Shown: one piece after another, positions 7,544 to 15,754 of the stretch
How positions within the stretch are numbered: position 1 is the first letter of the stretch
Layout: every line of letters begins with the position of its first letter
Assembly: GCA_030595525.1 (NCBI GenBank)
Contig: JAUVDD010000001.1
Location: forward strand, 1 to 28,813
Reading direction: 5' to 3'
Length of the DNA stretch: 28,813 nt
DNA from: Puniceicoccales bacterium
Lineage (GTDB): Bacteria > Verrucomicrobiota > Verrucomicrobiia > Opitutales > Oceanipulchritudinaceae
Translations under genes and position numbers: made by a program
The notes under the pieces: model-generated
The model's database searches: none
What the model was told of the DNA's origin: nothing
What the model saw: only the letters and a program-made list of their open reading frames with translations

Positions 7544-8785
7544 ATGAGCAATTTTCAAATAAGTGAAGATGGAGTCGGATGCGGCGAGATTACCGGTTTC
7601 AGTGCATCCGGAGTTCATTGTGATATTCGTGACAAACAAGACGGTCGGTTAGATCTTTCATTGGTTGTTTCGGAATGTCCTTGTACCGTTGCAGGAGTAT
7701 TCACAAGGAACAAAATGGCCGCAGCGCCGGTTAGACTCGGTCGGGAAATGCTGGCCAGTGGGGATTATTTCAAGGGATTTGTAGCGAACAGTGGAAACGC
7801 CAATGCCTGTACCGGAAGCGCCGGTATGCAGGATGCGTTGACTATGCAGAAGCTTGTCGCTGAAAAACTGGACTGTCTGCCAGAGGAAATATTTGTGTCT
7901 TCGACGGGTAGGATTGGCGAGAAGTTGCCCATGAACAAGATCGAGAAGGGGATCGATTTGGCAATTAGTTCTCTAAAGGATGACAAGCAGTCCGGATTGA
8001 ATGCAGCTGACGCCATATTGACATCAGACACATGCAGGAAAGTTTGTTCTGCTTCGGTGGAGACAGATCTTGGCGAAATTCACATTGCCGGAATGGCCAA
8101 AGGAGCCGGGATGATTGAGCCAAACATGGCCACAATGCTGGCCTTTATTTGTACGGATGTTGCTCTGGGAAAAGGAGAAGCTGATTCGTTACTCAGGGAG
8201 TGTGTTGGTTCCTCATTTAACGCCATAACGGTTGATGGAGATGAAAGCACGAATGATACGGTGCTGCTATTTGCCAATGGCTCGAGTGGTGTATATATCG
8301 AACCGGATACGCAGGAATGGGACTCCTTTAAAGCAGCTCTTTCAGCAGTCTGTGGATCATTGGCCCGCAAGATTGTCGGGGACGGCGAGAAAATTACAAA
8401 AGTTGTTGAAGTGTGTATCGAAGGTGCCACTACAAATAATGATGCAAACCTTGCAGCCCGGGCGATTGGAAATTCTCTTTTAGTAAAATCATCCTGGTAT
8501 GGAAATGATCCAAACTGGGGTCGGTTGATGGATGCATTGGGATATAGTGGAGCCGAGATGTCCGAGGAAACCATTCAGCTTTGGTATTGTGAAGGGGAGG
8601 ATCATGATTCGGTCCCGGTTTTCGCAAGAGGTGAAGTCTTTGATGGGAACAAAAAATTATGGAAAGCAATTGTCGCCAAAAGACAGTTCAAGATCGTTGT
8701 GAATCTGGGTACAGGATCTGGCACGGCACATCTCTGGTCGACTGACTTAACCGAAGGATATGTAAACTTTAACAAGTCGGAATAA
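7544..8785 (+). CDS. argJ: Bifunctional glutamate N-acetyltransferase / amino-acid acetyltransferase ArgJ
   Basis: ArgJ transfers the acetyl group from N-acetylornithine to glutamate, closing the cyclic arginine pathway. Bifunctional members also use acetyl-CoA. The self-cleavage site is visible as EPNMATMLAFICTD, with cleavage expected between Ala196 and the nucleophile Thr197. AVAKR-like glycine-rich segments and VANSGNANACTG near residue 85 match the family. Whether this copy is mono- or bifunctional cannot be read from sequence, but no argA or argE is present nearby. The start is well supported: an AAAGGAG at 7528-7534 overlaps the argC stop and sits 9 bp before the ATG. The gap to argB is 2 bp. 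Confidence 0.97.
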   Translation: MSNFQISEDGVGCGEITGFSASGVHCDIRDKQDGRLDLSLVVSECPCTVAGVFTRNKMAAAPVRLGREMLASGDYFKGFVANSGNANACTGSAGMQDALTMQKLVAEKLDCLPEEIFVSSTGRIGEKLPMNKIEKGIDLAISSLKDDKQSGLNAADAILTSDTCRKVCSASVETDLGEIHIAGMAKGAGMIEPNMATMLAFICTDVALGKGEADSLLRECVGSSFNAITVDGDESTNDTVLLFANGSSGVYIEPDTQEWDSFKAALSAVCGSLARKIVGDGEKITKVVEVCIEGATTNNDANLAARAIGNSLLVKSSWYGNDPNWGRLMDALGYSGAEMSEETIQLWYCEGEDHDSVPVFARGEVFDGNKKLWKAIVAKRQFKIVVNLGTGSGTAHLWSTDLTEGYVNFNKSE

Positions 8786-8787
8786 TT

Positions 8788-9672
8788 ATGCCGGTTGACA
8801 TAAACATTGAAACAAAAACCGAAGTGCTGATGGAGGCCTTGCCCTATCTTCAGCAGTTCAAGGGCAGCATCTTTGTAGTAAAGTTTGGCGGATCGTTCAT
8901 GGATACCGAGCAAGCTCGAGTTGGTGTGGCAACCGACCTGGTGTTTTTAGCCACAGTTGGCATACATGTGATTGTTGTTCATGGTGGAGGGCCTGCCATT
9001 AACAAGGCAATGGCCGAAGCAAACATCGAACCACTATGGAAGAATGGGTTACGGTTTACCGATTCCGAGACTATCGGAATAGTCGAAAATACGCTGAATA
9101 ATGAGATCAACCTGGGAATTTGTGAGAACATCCAGATCAGGAAAGGAAAACCGATCGGCGTCAAGGGACAGGATGTTTTCCGTTGCAGTAAACTTGAAAA
9201 GGACAAGGATGGAAATCCACTCGACCTTGGTTTTGTCGGCGACATTAAGCACGTTGAGACAACTCAATTAAAAAAGTATTTGGAACAGGATTACACGCCG
9301 ATCGTTTCACCTGTTGGAAGAGATGCTGACGGACAGCACTATAATGTTAATGCGGATGTTGCTGCGGCCCATCTGGCATCAGCAATTGGTGCAAGAAGAC
9401 TGGTTTATCTTTGTGATGTTCCCGGGCTGTTGCGGGATCCGAAGGACCCCAATACTTTGATATCCAGCGTGTCGGAATCCGAAGTGCCGGGATTAAGGGA
9501 CGAGGGCGTGATCGGGAGCGGCATGTTGCCAAAAGTCGAGAGTGCCGTGAATGCGATGAGTCGTGGCGTTCATCGCGTCCACTTGATTGATGGACGGATG
9601 CCACACAGTATTCTTCTTGAAATTTTCACAGACAAGGGGGTTGGAACAGAAATTGTCCACAATCCATCTTAA
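8788..9672 (+). CDS. argB: N-acetylglutamate kinase
   Basis: ArgB phosphorylates N-acetylglutamate and is usually the controlled step of the cyclic pathway. The P-loop-like lysine motif VVKFGGSFMD (Lys32), the substrate loop VVHGGGPAINKAM, the NVNADVAAAHLA segment and GSGMLPKVESAVNAM are present in amino-acid kinase order. The first ~25 residues (including VLMEALPYLQQFKG) form the N-terminal helix that hexameric, arginine-inhibited kinases carry and the E. coli type lacks. Feedback inhibition by arginine is therefore inferred. The gene is fused closely into the operon, 2 bp after argJ and 11 bp before argD. Confidence 0.97.
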   Translation: MPVDINIETKTEVLMEALPYLQQFKGSIFVVKFGGSFMDTEQARVGVATDLVFLATVGIHVIVVHGGGPAINKAMAEANIEPLWKNGLRFTDSETIGIVENTLNNEINLGICENIQIRKGKPIGVKGQDVFRCSKLEKDKDGNPLDLGFVGDIKHVETTQLKKYLEQDYTPIVSPVGRDADGQHYNVNADVAAAHLASAIGARRLVYLCDVPGLLRDPKDPNTLISSVSESEVPGLRDEGVIGSGMLPKVESAVNAMSRGVHRVHLIDGRMPHSILLEIFTDKGVGTEIVHNPS

Positions 9673-9683
9673 GGAACTCATTT

Positions 9684-10913
9684 ATGTCATCAATAACATC
9701 CAGTAAAGTCACATCCGAGAAGGTTTCGGCCGTCTACGATGCACACATTCTGAAGAACTATGGCCCTGCACCGATGACACTCGTGCGCGGTGAGGGTAGT
9801 TACGTATGGGATGCAGAGAATCGACGTTATCTGGATTTTGTCAGTGGCATTGCTGTCAACACGGTAGGTCATTGTCATCCTGAATGGACTAAACGAATCA
9901 GTGAACAAGCTGGTCGCCTCGGACATGTCAGTAACCTGTATGGTATTTCCCAGCAAGCGGAGCTCGGTCAACGGCTTTGCGAGAAAGCCGGGGAAGGCAA
10001 AGTTTTCTTTTGCAACAGCGGTGCCGAAGCGAACGAATTCCTCATTAAACTTGCCCGGTTGTGGGGTAAAAAGAAATCCGGGGGCGATGAGGGAAAATGT
10101 TTCAAGGTAATCACTGCCATGAATGCCTTTCATGGACGGACATTCGGAGGAATGGCGGCAACTCCACAGGCCAAGATTCAGAATGGATTTGGTCCGATGC
10201 TGGAGGGTTTCTTGCACGGTGAATTCAACAATGTAGAGAGCTTTCGAGAGTTAGTGGATGATTCTGTTTGTGCAATTCTTCTGGAGACCATCCAGGGAGA
10301 AGGCGGTATCCATCCGGCCACTACAGAGTTCCTTCAGGGAATTCGCGAACTTTGCGACGAAAAGGGATTACTTCTCCTGATCGACGAGGTCCAGTGTGGT
10401 CTTGGTCGGACAGGCAAATTCTTTGCCCTCGAACATTCGGGAATTAACGCGGATGCAATCGGAATGGCGAAGGGGCTTGGCGGAGGATTCCCGATCGGGG
10501 CTGGCTGGGTGAGCGAACAATATGCTGAACTGTTTACACCTGGATCCCATGGTACCACTTATGGTGGAAACCCGATGGCTTGTACGGCTGCATTGGCTGT
10601 TCTGGATATAATTGAGGCAGAGAACCTATTGAATAAAGTCGAACAATTGAGTGTTACTTGGCATGAATCCTTAAAGAAGCTTGTCGCCAAGCATCCACAG
10701 CATCTGACGGGTCTAAGAGGAATCGGTTATCATGTTGCCCTGGTAGTAAAAGGTGACCCGATGGCATGGGTAAACAGATTGCGAGATAACGGTTTGCTTG
10801 TTGTGAGAGGTGGAGCCGACGGAGTTCGACTTATGCCACCTTTGAATATTAGTCAGCAGGATCTCAATACCTGCATAGAAATCCTAGATTTTGTATTTGG
10901 AACCACAGTATAA
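9684..10913 (+). CDS. argD: Acetylornithine aminotransferase (class III PLP aminotransferase)
   Basis: ArgD converts N-acetylglutamate semialdehyde to N-acetylornithine using glutamate and PLP. Motifs seen are GSYVWDAENRRYLDFVSGIA, VFFCNSGAEANEFLIKLAR (PLP phosphate binding), AFHGRTFGGMAAT, the LIDEVQCGLGRTG block with the PLP-nitrogen Asp, and the Schiff-base lysine in GMAKGLGGGFPIGA (Lys263). The length is 409 residues. Some ArgD enzymes also act in lysine synthesis as succinyl-diaminopimelate aminotransferases, and that possibility is not excluded. The operon position between argB and argF supports the arginine role. Confidence 0.96.
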   Translation: MSSITSSKVTSEKVSAVYDAHILKNYGPAPMTLVRGEGSYVWDAENRRYLDFVSGIAVNTVGHCHPEWTKRISEQAGRLGHVSNLYGISQQAELGQRLCEKAGEGKVFFCNSGAEANEFLIKLARLWGKKKSGGDEGKCFKVITAMNAFHGRTFGGMAATPQAKIQNGFGPMLEGFLHGEFNNVESFRELVDDSVCAILLETIQGEGGIHPATTEFLQGIRELCDEKGLLLLIDEVQCGLGRTGKFFALEHSGINADAIGMAKGLGGGFPIGAGWVSEQYAELFTPGSHGTTYGGNPMACTAALAVLDIIEAENLLNKVEQLSVTWHESLKKLVAKHPQHLTGLRGIGYHVALVVKGDPMAWVNRLRDNGLLVVRGGADGVRLMPPLNISQQDLNTCIEILDFVFGTTV

Positions 10914-10915
10914 TC

Positions 10916-11860
10916 ATGAAGAAAATTCCACATTTTTTAAAAGTCACAGACTTATCAATCGACCAACTCGGAGAAGCTCTTGAAGTTGCCGCAGAAATGA
11001 AGGCAAACAGGGGCAATTGCCCGTACAAGCCATTGGCTGGCCAAACTTGGGCTCTTCTGTTTCACAAATCTTCCACCCGGACGCGCGTCTCCTTTGAGGT
11101 CGGCATCAACGAATTGGGAGGGCACACCATGATCCTCGATCAGAAGCGGATGCAAACGGGCCGGGGGGAAACGGTATCGGATACCGCGAAAGTGCTCTCC
11201 AGGTACCTACATGGCCTGATCATCCGGACCTTTGAACACAGTATCATCGAGGAGTTTGCCAGTGAAGGTAGCATACCTGTAGTTAATGCCCTGACAGACG
11301 CCTTGCATCCATGCCAGATCGTGGCCGATTTGCTCTCTATCTCTGAGCGATTGGGAACGAGTGGCAATCTGCTCAATTCTCTCAAGGATCGGAAGCTAGC
11401 CTTCTACGGAGATTGTGGTTCCAATATGGCACATTCCTGGATTTTAGCAGGAGCCATGGCCGGAATGGAAATCTCGTTGAGTGGTCCGGCTAACTTCGCT
11501 CCCCATTCGATTGTTGACCAGTGGCTGGAAGAGGCAGGATTGCCGAAGACTTACGTATTCACAGAGAATGCTGAAGCAGCAGCAACTGGAGCGGATGTCC
11601 TGTACACAGATGTTTGGGTTAGCATGGGTGATGAGGAGCAACGGGACCAGCGCCTGAAGGAGATGGCCCCGTATCAGGTGAATGGCTCCCTAATGGCGGT
11701 TGCCAAACCAGATGCAGTTTTCATGCATTGCCTTCCAGCACATGAAGGTGAAGAGGTTTCTTCGGAGGTTTACAAGAGCAAGCAGAGCATTGTCTTCGAT
11801 CAGGCAGAAAACCGCTTGCATGCACAGAAGGCGATCCTTTCTTTCCTTAGTAGCAAATAA
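10916..11860 (+). CDS. argF: Ornithine carbamoyltransferase
   Basis: ArgF condenses ornithine with carbamoyl phosphate to give citrulline. The carbamoyl-phosphate loop SSTRTRVSFE (residues 52-61), the HPCQIVADL motif, the ornithine loop YTDVWVSMGDE and the HCLPAHEGEEVS motif (Cys272) place it in the OTCase rather than the acetyl- or succinyl-ornithine branch. Many bacterial OTCases read HCLPAHRG at the last site, whereas here Glu277 replaces the Arg. The catalytic Cys and the distal ENR motif (QAENRLHAQKAIL) are retained, so activity is expected. At 314 residues it has normal length. It starts 2 bp after argD and argG follows after 12 bp. Confidence 0.95.
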   Translation: MKKIPHFLKVTDLSIDQLGEALEVAAEMKANRGNCPYKPLAGQTWALLFHKSSTRTRVSFEVGINELGGHTMILDQKRMQTGRGETVSDTAKVLSRYLHGLIIRTFEHSIIEEFASEGSIPVVNALTDALHPCQIVADLLSISERLGTSGNLLNSLKDRKLAFYGDCGSNMAHSWILAGAMAGMEISLSGPANFAPHSIVDQWLEEAGLPKTYVFTENAEAAATGADVLYTDVWVSMGDEEQRDQRLKEMAPYQVNGSLMAVAKPDAVFMHCLPAHEGEEVSSEVYKSKQSIVFDQAENRLHAQKAILSFLSSK

Positions 11861-11872
11861 GAGGCAAATATC

Positions 11873-13126
11873 ATGAAAATCGTTTTGGCATATTCTGGAG
11901 GATTGGATACTTCCGTTCTCGTTAACTGGTTAAAGAACCACTATAACGCAGAAATCATCACGTTCGCAGCGGACGTCGGTCAGGAAGAGGAACTTGACGG
12001 TCTGGCTGAAAAGGCGAAGGCAACGGGTGCGAGTGCCCATTACACAGTCGATTTGGTCGAAGAATTCGCGCGCGATTTTATATATCCGATGATGCGAGGC
12101 AACGCCATGTATGAGAACCAGTATTATCTGGGGACTTCCATTGCGCGACCACTTATTGCCAAGGCACAAATCGCCATTGCCCGTAAGGAAGGGGCAGATG
12201 CGGTGTCACATGGAGCAACTGGTAAAGGCAATGACCAGGTTCGGTTTGAATTAACTTACGCCGCTTTGGCGCCCGATCTGCAGATTATATCTCCATGGAG
12301 GATGGCTGAGTTTCGGAAGCAATTCCCAGGTCGAAAGGAAATGATTGCCTACTGTCAGGAACAAAAAATTCCAATCGAAGCATCCGCAAAGAAGCCTTAT
12401 TCCATGGACAGGAACCTGCTCCACATTTCCTATGAAGCCGGTATTCTTGAGGATCCATGGTTTGATCCGACGACAGACGAAAACAAGGACATGTTCAAGT
12501 TGACCGTTGATCCAGCAGATGCGCCAAATGAAGCGGAGCATGTTGATCTGGATTTCGATTCGGGTGATTGTGTGGCCGTTAATGGTGAAAAGCTGTCTCC
12601 GGGAGATATCTTGAAAGTTCTCAATACTCTAGCCGGCAAGCACGGTATCGGACGAGTTGATATTGTTGAAAACCGCTTTGTCGGGATGAAGAGCCGTGGT
12701 ATCTATGAAACACCGGGCGGAACCATCCTGTTAAATGCTCGAAAGCAAATGGAAACATTGACGCTCGACAGGGATTTGGAGCACTTGCGGGATAGCCTGA
12801 TTCCCAAGTACGGTGAGTTGATTTACAACGGGTTCTGGTATGCTCCGGAACGTGAGGCATTGCAGGTCTTCTTCGACAAGAGCCAGGAAAAGGTAACCGG
12901 AACTGTTCGGTTAAAACTGTTCAAAGGCAATATCTTTACCGTCGGTCGCAAGTCTCCATACTCCCTGTATGACGAGGATGTTGCGTCGATGGAAGGTGTC
13001 ATGAGTGATTACAATCCCGACGATGCCAGCGGCTTTATCCGATTGCAGGGACTGAGATTACGGACACGTGCCAAGACACAGGGTGCACCGGATTCTGGGC
13101 CCGAGCCGAAACTTGATCGCGAATAG
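11873..13126 (+). CDS. argG: Argininosuccinate synthase
   Basis: ArgG joins citrulline and aspartate with ATP cleavage to AMP. The N-terminal pyrophosphatase loop [11 protein letters not shown], the [15 protein letters not shown] citrulline-site segment, [15 protein letters not shown] and SPWRMAEF are all present. At 417 residues it is slightly longer than the ~400-residue norm, with a hydrophilic tail ending GPEPKLDRE that looks disordered. It is the last gene of the operon. argH is not in the window. No convincing terminator hairpin was found in the 88 bp before the convergent MFS gene. Confidence 0.97.
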   Translation: MKIVLAYSGGLDTSVLVNWLKNHYNAEIITFAADVGQEEELDGLAEKAKATGASAHYTVDLVEEFARDFIYPMMRGNAMYENQYYLGTSIARPLIAKAQIAIARKEGADAVSHGATGKGNDQVRFELTYAALAPDLQIISPWRMAEFRKQFPGRKEMIAYCQEQKIPIEASAKKPYSMDRNLLHISYEAGILEDPWFDPTTDENKDMFKLTVDPADAPNEAEHVDLDFDSGDCVAVNGEKLSPGDILKVLNTLAGKHGIGRVDIVENRFVGMKSRGIYETPGGTILLNARKQMETLTLDRDLEHLRDSLIPKYGELIYNGFWYAPEREALQVFFDKSQEKVTGTVRLKLFKGNIFTVGRKSPYSLYDEDVASMEGVMSDYNPDDASGFIRLQGLRLRTRAKTQGAPDSGPEPKLDRE

Positions 13127-13214
13127 CCGTAAATCAGGCCAGTGCCCAATTAGACTCTACTGACGGCTTCACGTTCTTCTCCCCGCATTGATCTCTAGCT
13201 GTCTGTAAAAGCGC

Positions 13215-14603
13215 TTAATCAGGTTTTTTAAAACAGACTTGAGCCTGTCTGAAAAAGATTCGTCCGAGGATCATAATCAGGACCAAAAGAACCAGAAAAT
13301 ATACCGGAAAAGCTTTCAACGAATCCACGAATGCGGCTTCGTGGATTTGCGCAGGAGAAAGCCCTTTCTCCTCGGCTGCCTTGATTGCAGTGATCAAACC
13401 TGTATACAGCAAGCTGGCCAGTCCCAATCCCAGATTAAGGGCCAATCCACGAAAGCTGAGCACGGTGGCTCGGTGCGCTGAATCCACTTCCCGGTTGAGA
13501 TAGAAACTGGATTGGTATGCCACCATGCCCATCATGGAAAAAACACAAATCGCGAAAAGAACTCCAAACCACGGAATGGTTAGCATAATGCCAATCAACC
13601 CGGTCATCAGGACAACTGACAGCACCATGAAATTAAAGAATGGGGAATGGTGGGTGACAAGGTACTTGGAGATCTTTGCGTTGATGATTCCTATGATTGC
13701 CATGCCTGCGCCTATAAATCCAAACCACGCTGTCGGAATATGGATAAACCGATAATACTCACTGGCAAGAATGACAAACTGTCGTGCAACACTATCAAGA
13801 GCCAGGGCAGCCAGGATTACAAACAAGACGAATCGGTGATTCAGGGTCCAACTGGCAGCCTTGATGACTTGTGAGAAGGATGCCGAGATTGTACGAAGTA
13901 TTGAGATCTCTTGCTGTTGAGTCACCTTGGACTCTCTGTTTGCGGTCTGGATTTCATGCATCCCGAGTGTAGTGACAACTACAATACATGAAGTGAGTAA
14001 GGTTAAAATAACTGGGAAACGGATAACCAATTCACGCTGCAGTGACCAGTCCTCGTTGAGAAACCCCAGAACAGTATTAACAAAGTGATAATCGTAGGAG
14101 AGTGCCCCAGTTATCATGATGATGAAAAAGGCCATCGACATGTAGCGAGTCGTCTTTTCCAGCAACCCCGCCCATTCACTTTCCCTTCCAAGTTCCACCA
14201 GCGAATCATATGCCAGGGCTTCATCGGCTCCACTTGCCGCTGCCTCGGCTAATCCTGAACAAATTCGATTTGCCAGGAATACTAGAAACAAGACCGGCGA
14301 TGCCCCAATTGGAACGAAGACCAGTAGGCCCATTTCAATGAACATGAGGAATGCTGCAAAGACAACGAGTCGCTTCCTTCCTACGATATCTGCGAGCGCA
14401 CCAGAGGGGACTTCTGCCAGGACGATGGTCAGCGCCCAGACCAGGTTCAATATTGAGAACTGCTCCAGCGTTAATCCGTAATCAAGAAACAGGATAGTGA
14501 AGACGGGATAGTAGAACCGGGCATTAAAGAATACCCTGAATATAACGAATCGGCGCAGGTTGCTCTCGAGGTGTACTTTTTCAGAGGATGTTGCCAACGT
14601 CAC
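13215..14603 (-). CDS. MFS transporter (substrate unknown), translationally coupled to a HAD phosphatase
   Basis: This is a 462-residue integral membrane protein with about twelve hydrophobic segments in two halves around a short charged loop. The MFS cytoplasmic loop 2-3 motif is visible as GALADIVGRKRLVV, preceded by VWALTIVLAEVPS, and a pattern typical of drug/solute facilitators lies in TM1 (FFNARFYYPVFTILFLDYG). No substrate can be assigned. Translation starts at a GTG (14603-14601) whose TG is shared with the TGA of the upstream HAD gene (GTGA). The next in-frame ATG lies deep in the transmembrane region, so the GTG is almost certainly correct. Co-translation suggests the phosphatase and transporter act on related compounds. 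Confidence 0.85.
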   Translation of the reverse strand: MTLATSSEKVHLESNLRRFVIFRVFFNARFYYPVFTILFLDYGLTLEQFSILNLVWALTIVLAEVPSGALADIVGRKRLVVFAAFLMFIEMGLLVFVPIGASPVLFLVFLANRICSGLAEAAASGADEALAYDSLVELGRESEWAGLLEKTTRYMSMAFFIIMITGALSYDYHFVNTVLGFLNEDWSLQRELVIRFPVILTLLTSCIVVVTTLGMHEIQTANRESKVTQQQEISILRTISASFSQVIKAASWTLNHRFVLFVILAALALDSVARQFVILASEYYRFIHIPTAWFGFIGAGMAIIGIINAKISKYLVTHHSPFFNFMVLSVVLMTGLIGIMLTIPWFGVLFAICVFSMMGMVAYQSSFYLNREVDSAHRATVLSFRGLALNLGLGLASLLYTGLITAIKAAEEKGLSPAQIHEAAFVDSLKAFPVYFLVLLVLIMILGRIFFRQAQVCFKKPD

Positions 14604-15649
14604 TTTTTGGACGCCTTATCCTTCTTCTCCACTTCCTCGAAAAGATCTTCCTGAAGCTGCTTTCCTTTTACGGGCGGGTCGTCACTATGGATGTGTTGAG
14701 GAGGGCGACCCACTCGATAATTCAGAGCTCGTTCGGACTCATCAACAATCCTGTCGCAGATCTGGCGAACATGGGTGGTCAGCCACATGTGGGTGTCGCT
14801 TTTTTCCCTGTAGTCGGCACGTCCGAAATGGTCAACACGTTCACTGGACCTCAGTGCGTCATTCTGGGCAAACTCCTTCTCATTCTTTGGTTCGTAAACG
14901 GCGTAAGCCTTGCCGCCATGCTTACGAACGACAGAAAATACCGGGACGTCGCTGGGACCATCCGCCACGTAAATCATATTGCGAATGGGAACCCGTCGAT
15001 CTTCAGGAGCAATTCTGGAATTCACGTCAATCGATGAAATCTTATTGGTGCCCTTGTTGATTTCAAAAATGAAGCGCGTCTTGATGGTATTATCCACCAG
15101 AAAACCAATTTGGGCGATTTCGTCCGGACCAGTTATATCAAACTCCTGCTGTGCGAAATAGTTTGGTGGCAATGGGTGCTCGATAAACTCACATCCGTAG
15201 ATTTGTTCAATATGCTCCGCGACTACACTGCCCCGAATCATCTCAGCAATACCGGTCGATATAATATAATGTTCCAGTTTGATTTCGTACCGGGCATATA
15301 ACGGATTATCCGTGGTAATGTTTTTCAGGGTTTGGAAGAATTCCGGTAATCCCTGATATAGTTTCAATTTTGCCCCCAATTGTCGGAGAAGGGAATTATT
15401 CAGGCCGGCGAATTTCCCATGCCGAACATAGGTCAAAATATGGTTTAAGTACATGATGTCCGGGGACACCTTCTGACCGTTGGCAATATACTTTTCCGGG
15501 AGCGTATTCACTTCCTTCCAGAAGCGTTTCTCATCAACTCCGTAATACTCGAAAATGGGCCATTGCATGTACCCTGGGATAAGGGTTTTATCGAAGTCCC
15601 AGATGCATGCGACAATGTTCTGCCTGTTTAATGTACTGTCTTGTGGCAT
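14600..15649 (-). CDS. HAD-superfamily hydrolase, probable phosphatase of unknown substrate
   Basis: Motif I of the haloacid-dehalogenase superfamily is clear: VACIWDFDKTL with nucleophile Asp18 and Asp20. A Thr-containing motif II candidate is YIISTGIAEMI, and motif IV is IYVADGPSDVPVF with the acidic pair that binds Mg2+. A helical cap of about 100 residues (WPIFEYYGVDEKRFW onward) sits between motifs I and II, as in C1-cap enzymes that act on small molecules. The ATG at 15649 gives 349 residues, and a TTG at 15661 would add four. The C-terminal ~20 residues are highly charged (EEVEKKDKASKK). The gene overlaps the MFS transporter by GTGA. The substrate is unknown, and a phosphoserine phosphatase-like role is possible but not supported by specific residues. 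Confidence 0.82.
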   Translation of the reverse strand: MPQDSTLNRQNIVACIWDFDKTLIPGYMQWPIFEYYGVDEKRFWKEVNTLPEKYIANGQKVSPDIMYLNHILTYVRHGKFAGLNNSLLRQLGAKLKLYQGLPEFFQTLKNITTDNPLYARYEIKLEHYIISTGIAEMIRGSVVAEHIEQIYGCEFIEHPLPPNYFAQQEFDITGPDEIAQIGFLVDNTIKTRFIFEINKGTNKISSIDVNSRIAPEDRRVPIRNMIYVADGPSDVPVFSVVRKHGGKAYAVYEPKNEKEFAQNDALRSSERVDHFGRADYREKSDTHMWLTTHVRQICDRIVDESERALNYRVGRPPQHIHSDDPPVKGKQLQEDLFEEVEKKDKASKK

Positions 15650-15754
15650 ACCCTTAACCAAAGGGCTAAGCGGGATAAGGTCAATCCTGCGAGATGAATG
15701 GGTTAAAACAAAAAAACCGATTCTTTTCAGACAGGATTTTTGAAATTAGAACAG

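Noticed and set aside
8080..8574. 164-codon minus-strand open frame inside argJ
   Set aside because: It is a shadow of the argJ coding strand, with low-complexity Ser/Ala/Pro composition and no family resemblance.
14560..15060. Plus-strand open frames of 166 and 149 codons across the HAD gene
   Set aside because: They are antisense to the HAD hydrolase, whose motifs I and IV are intact, and have no coherent domain.
15662..15754. Possible terminator after oligopeptidase B
   Set aside because: The minus strand has a T run, but the preceding complementary stretch is mostly A/T with mismatches, so it is too weak to call.
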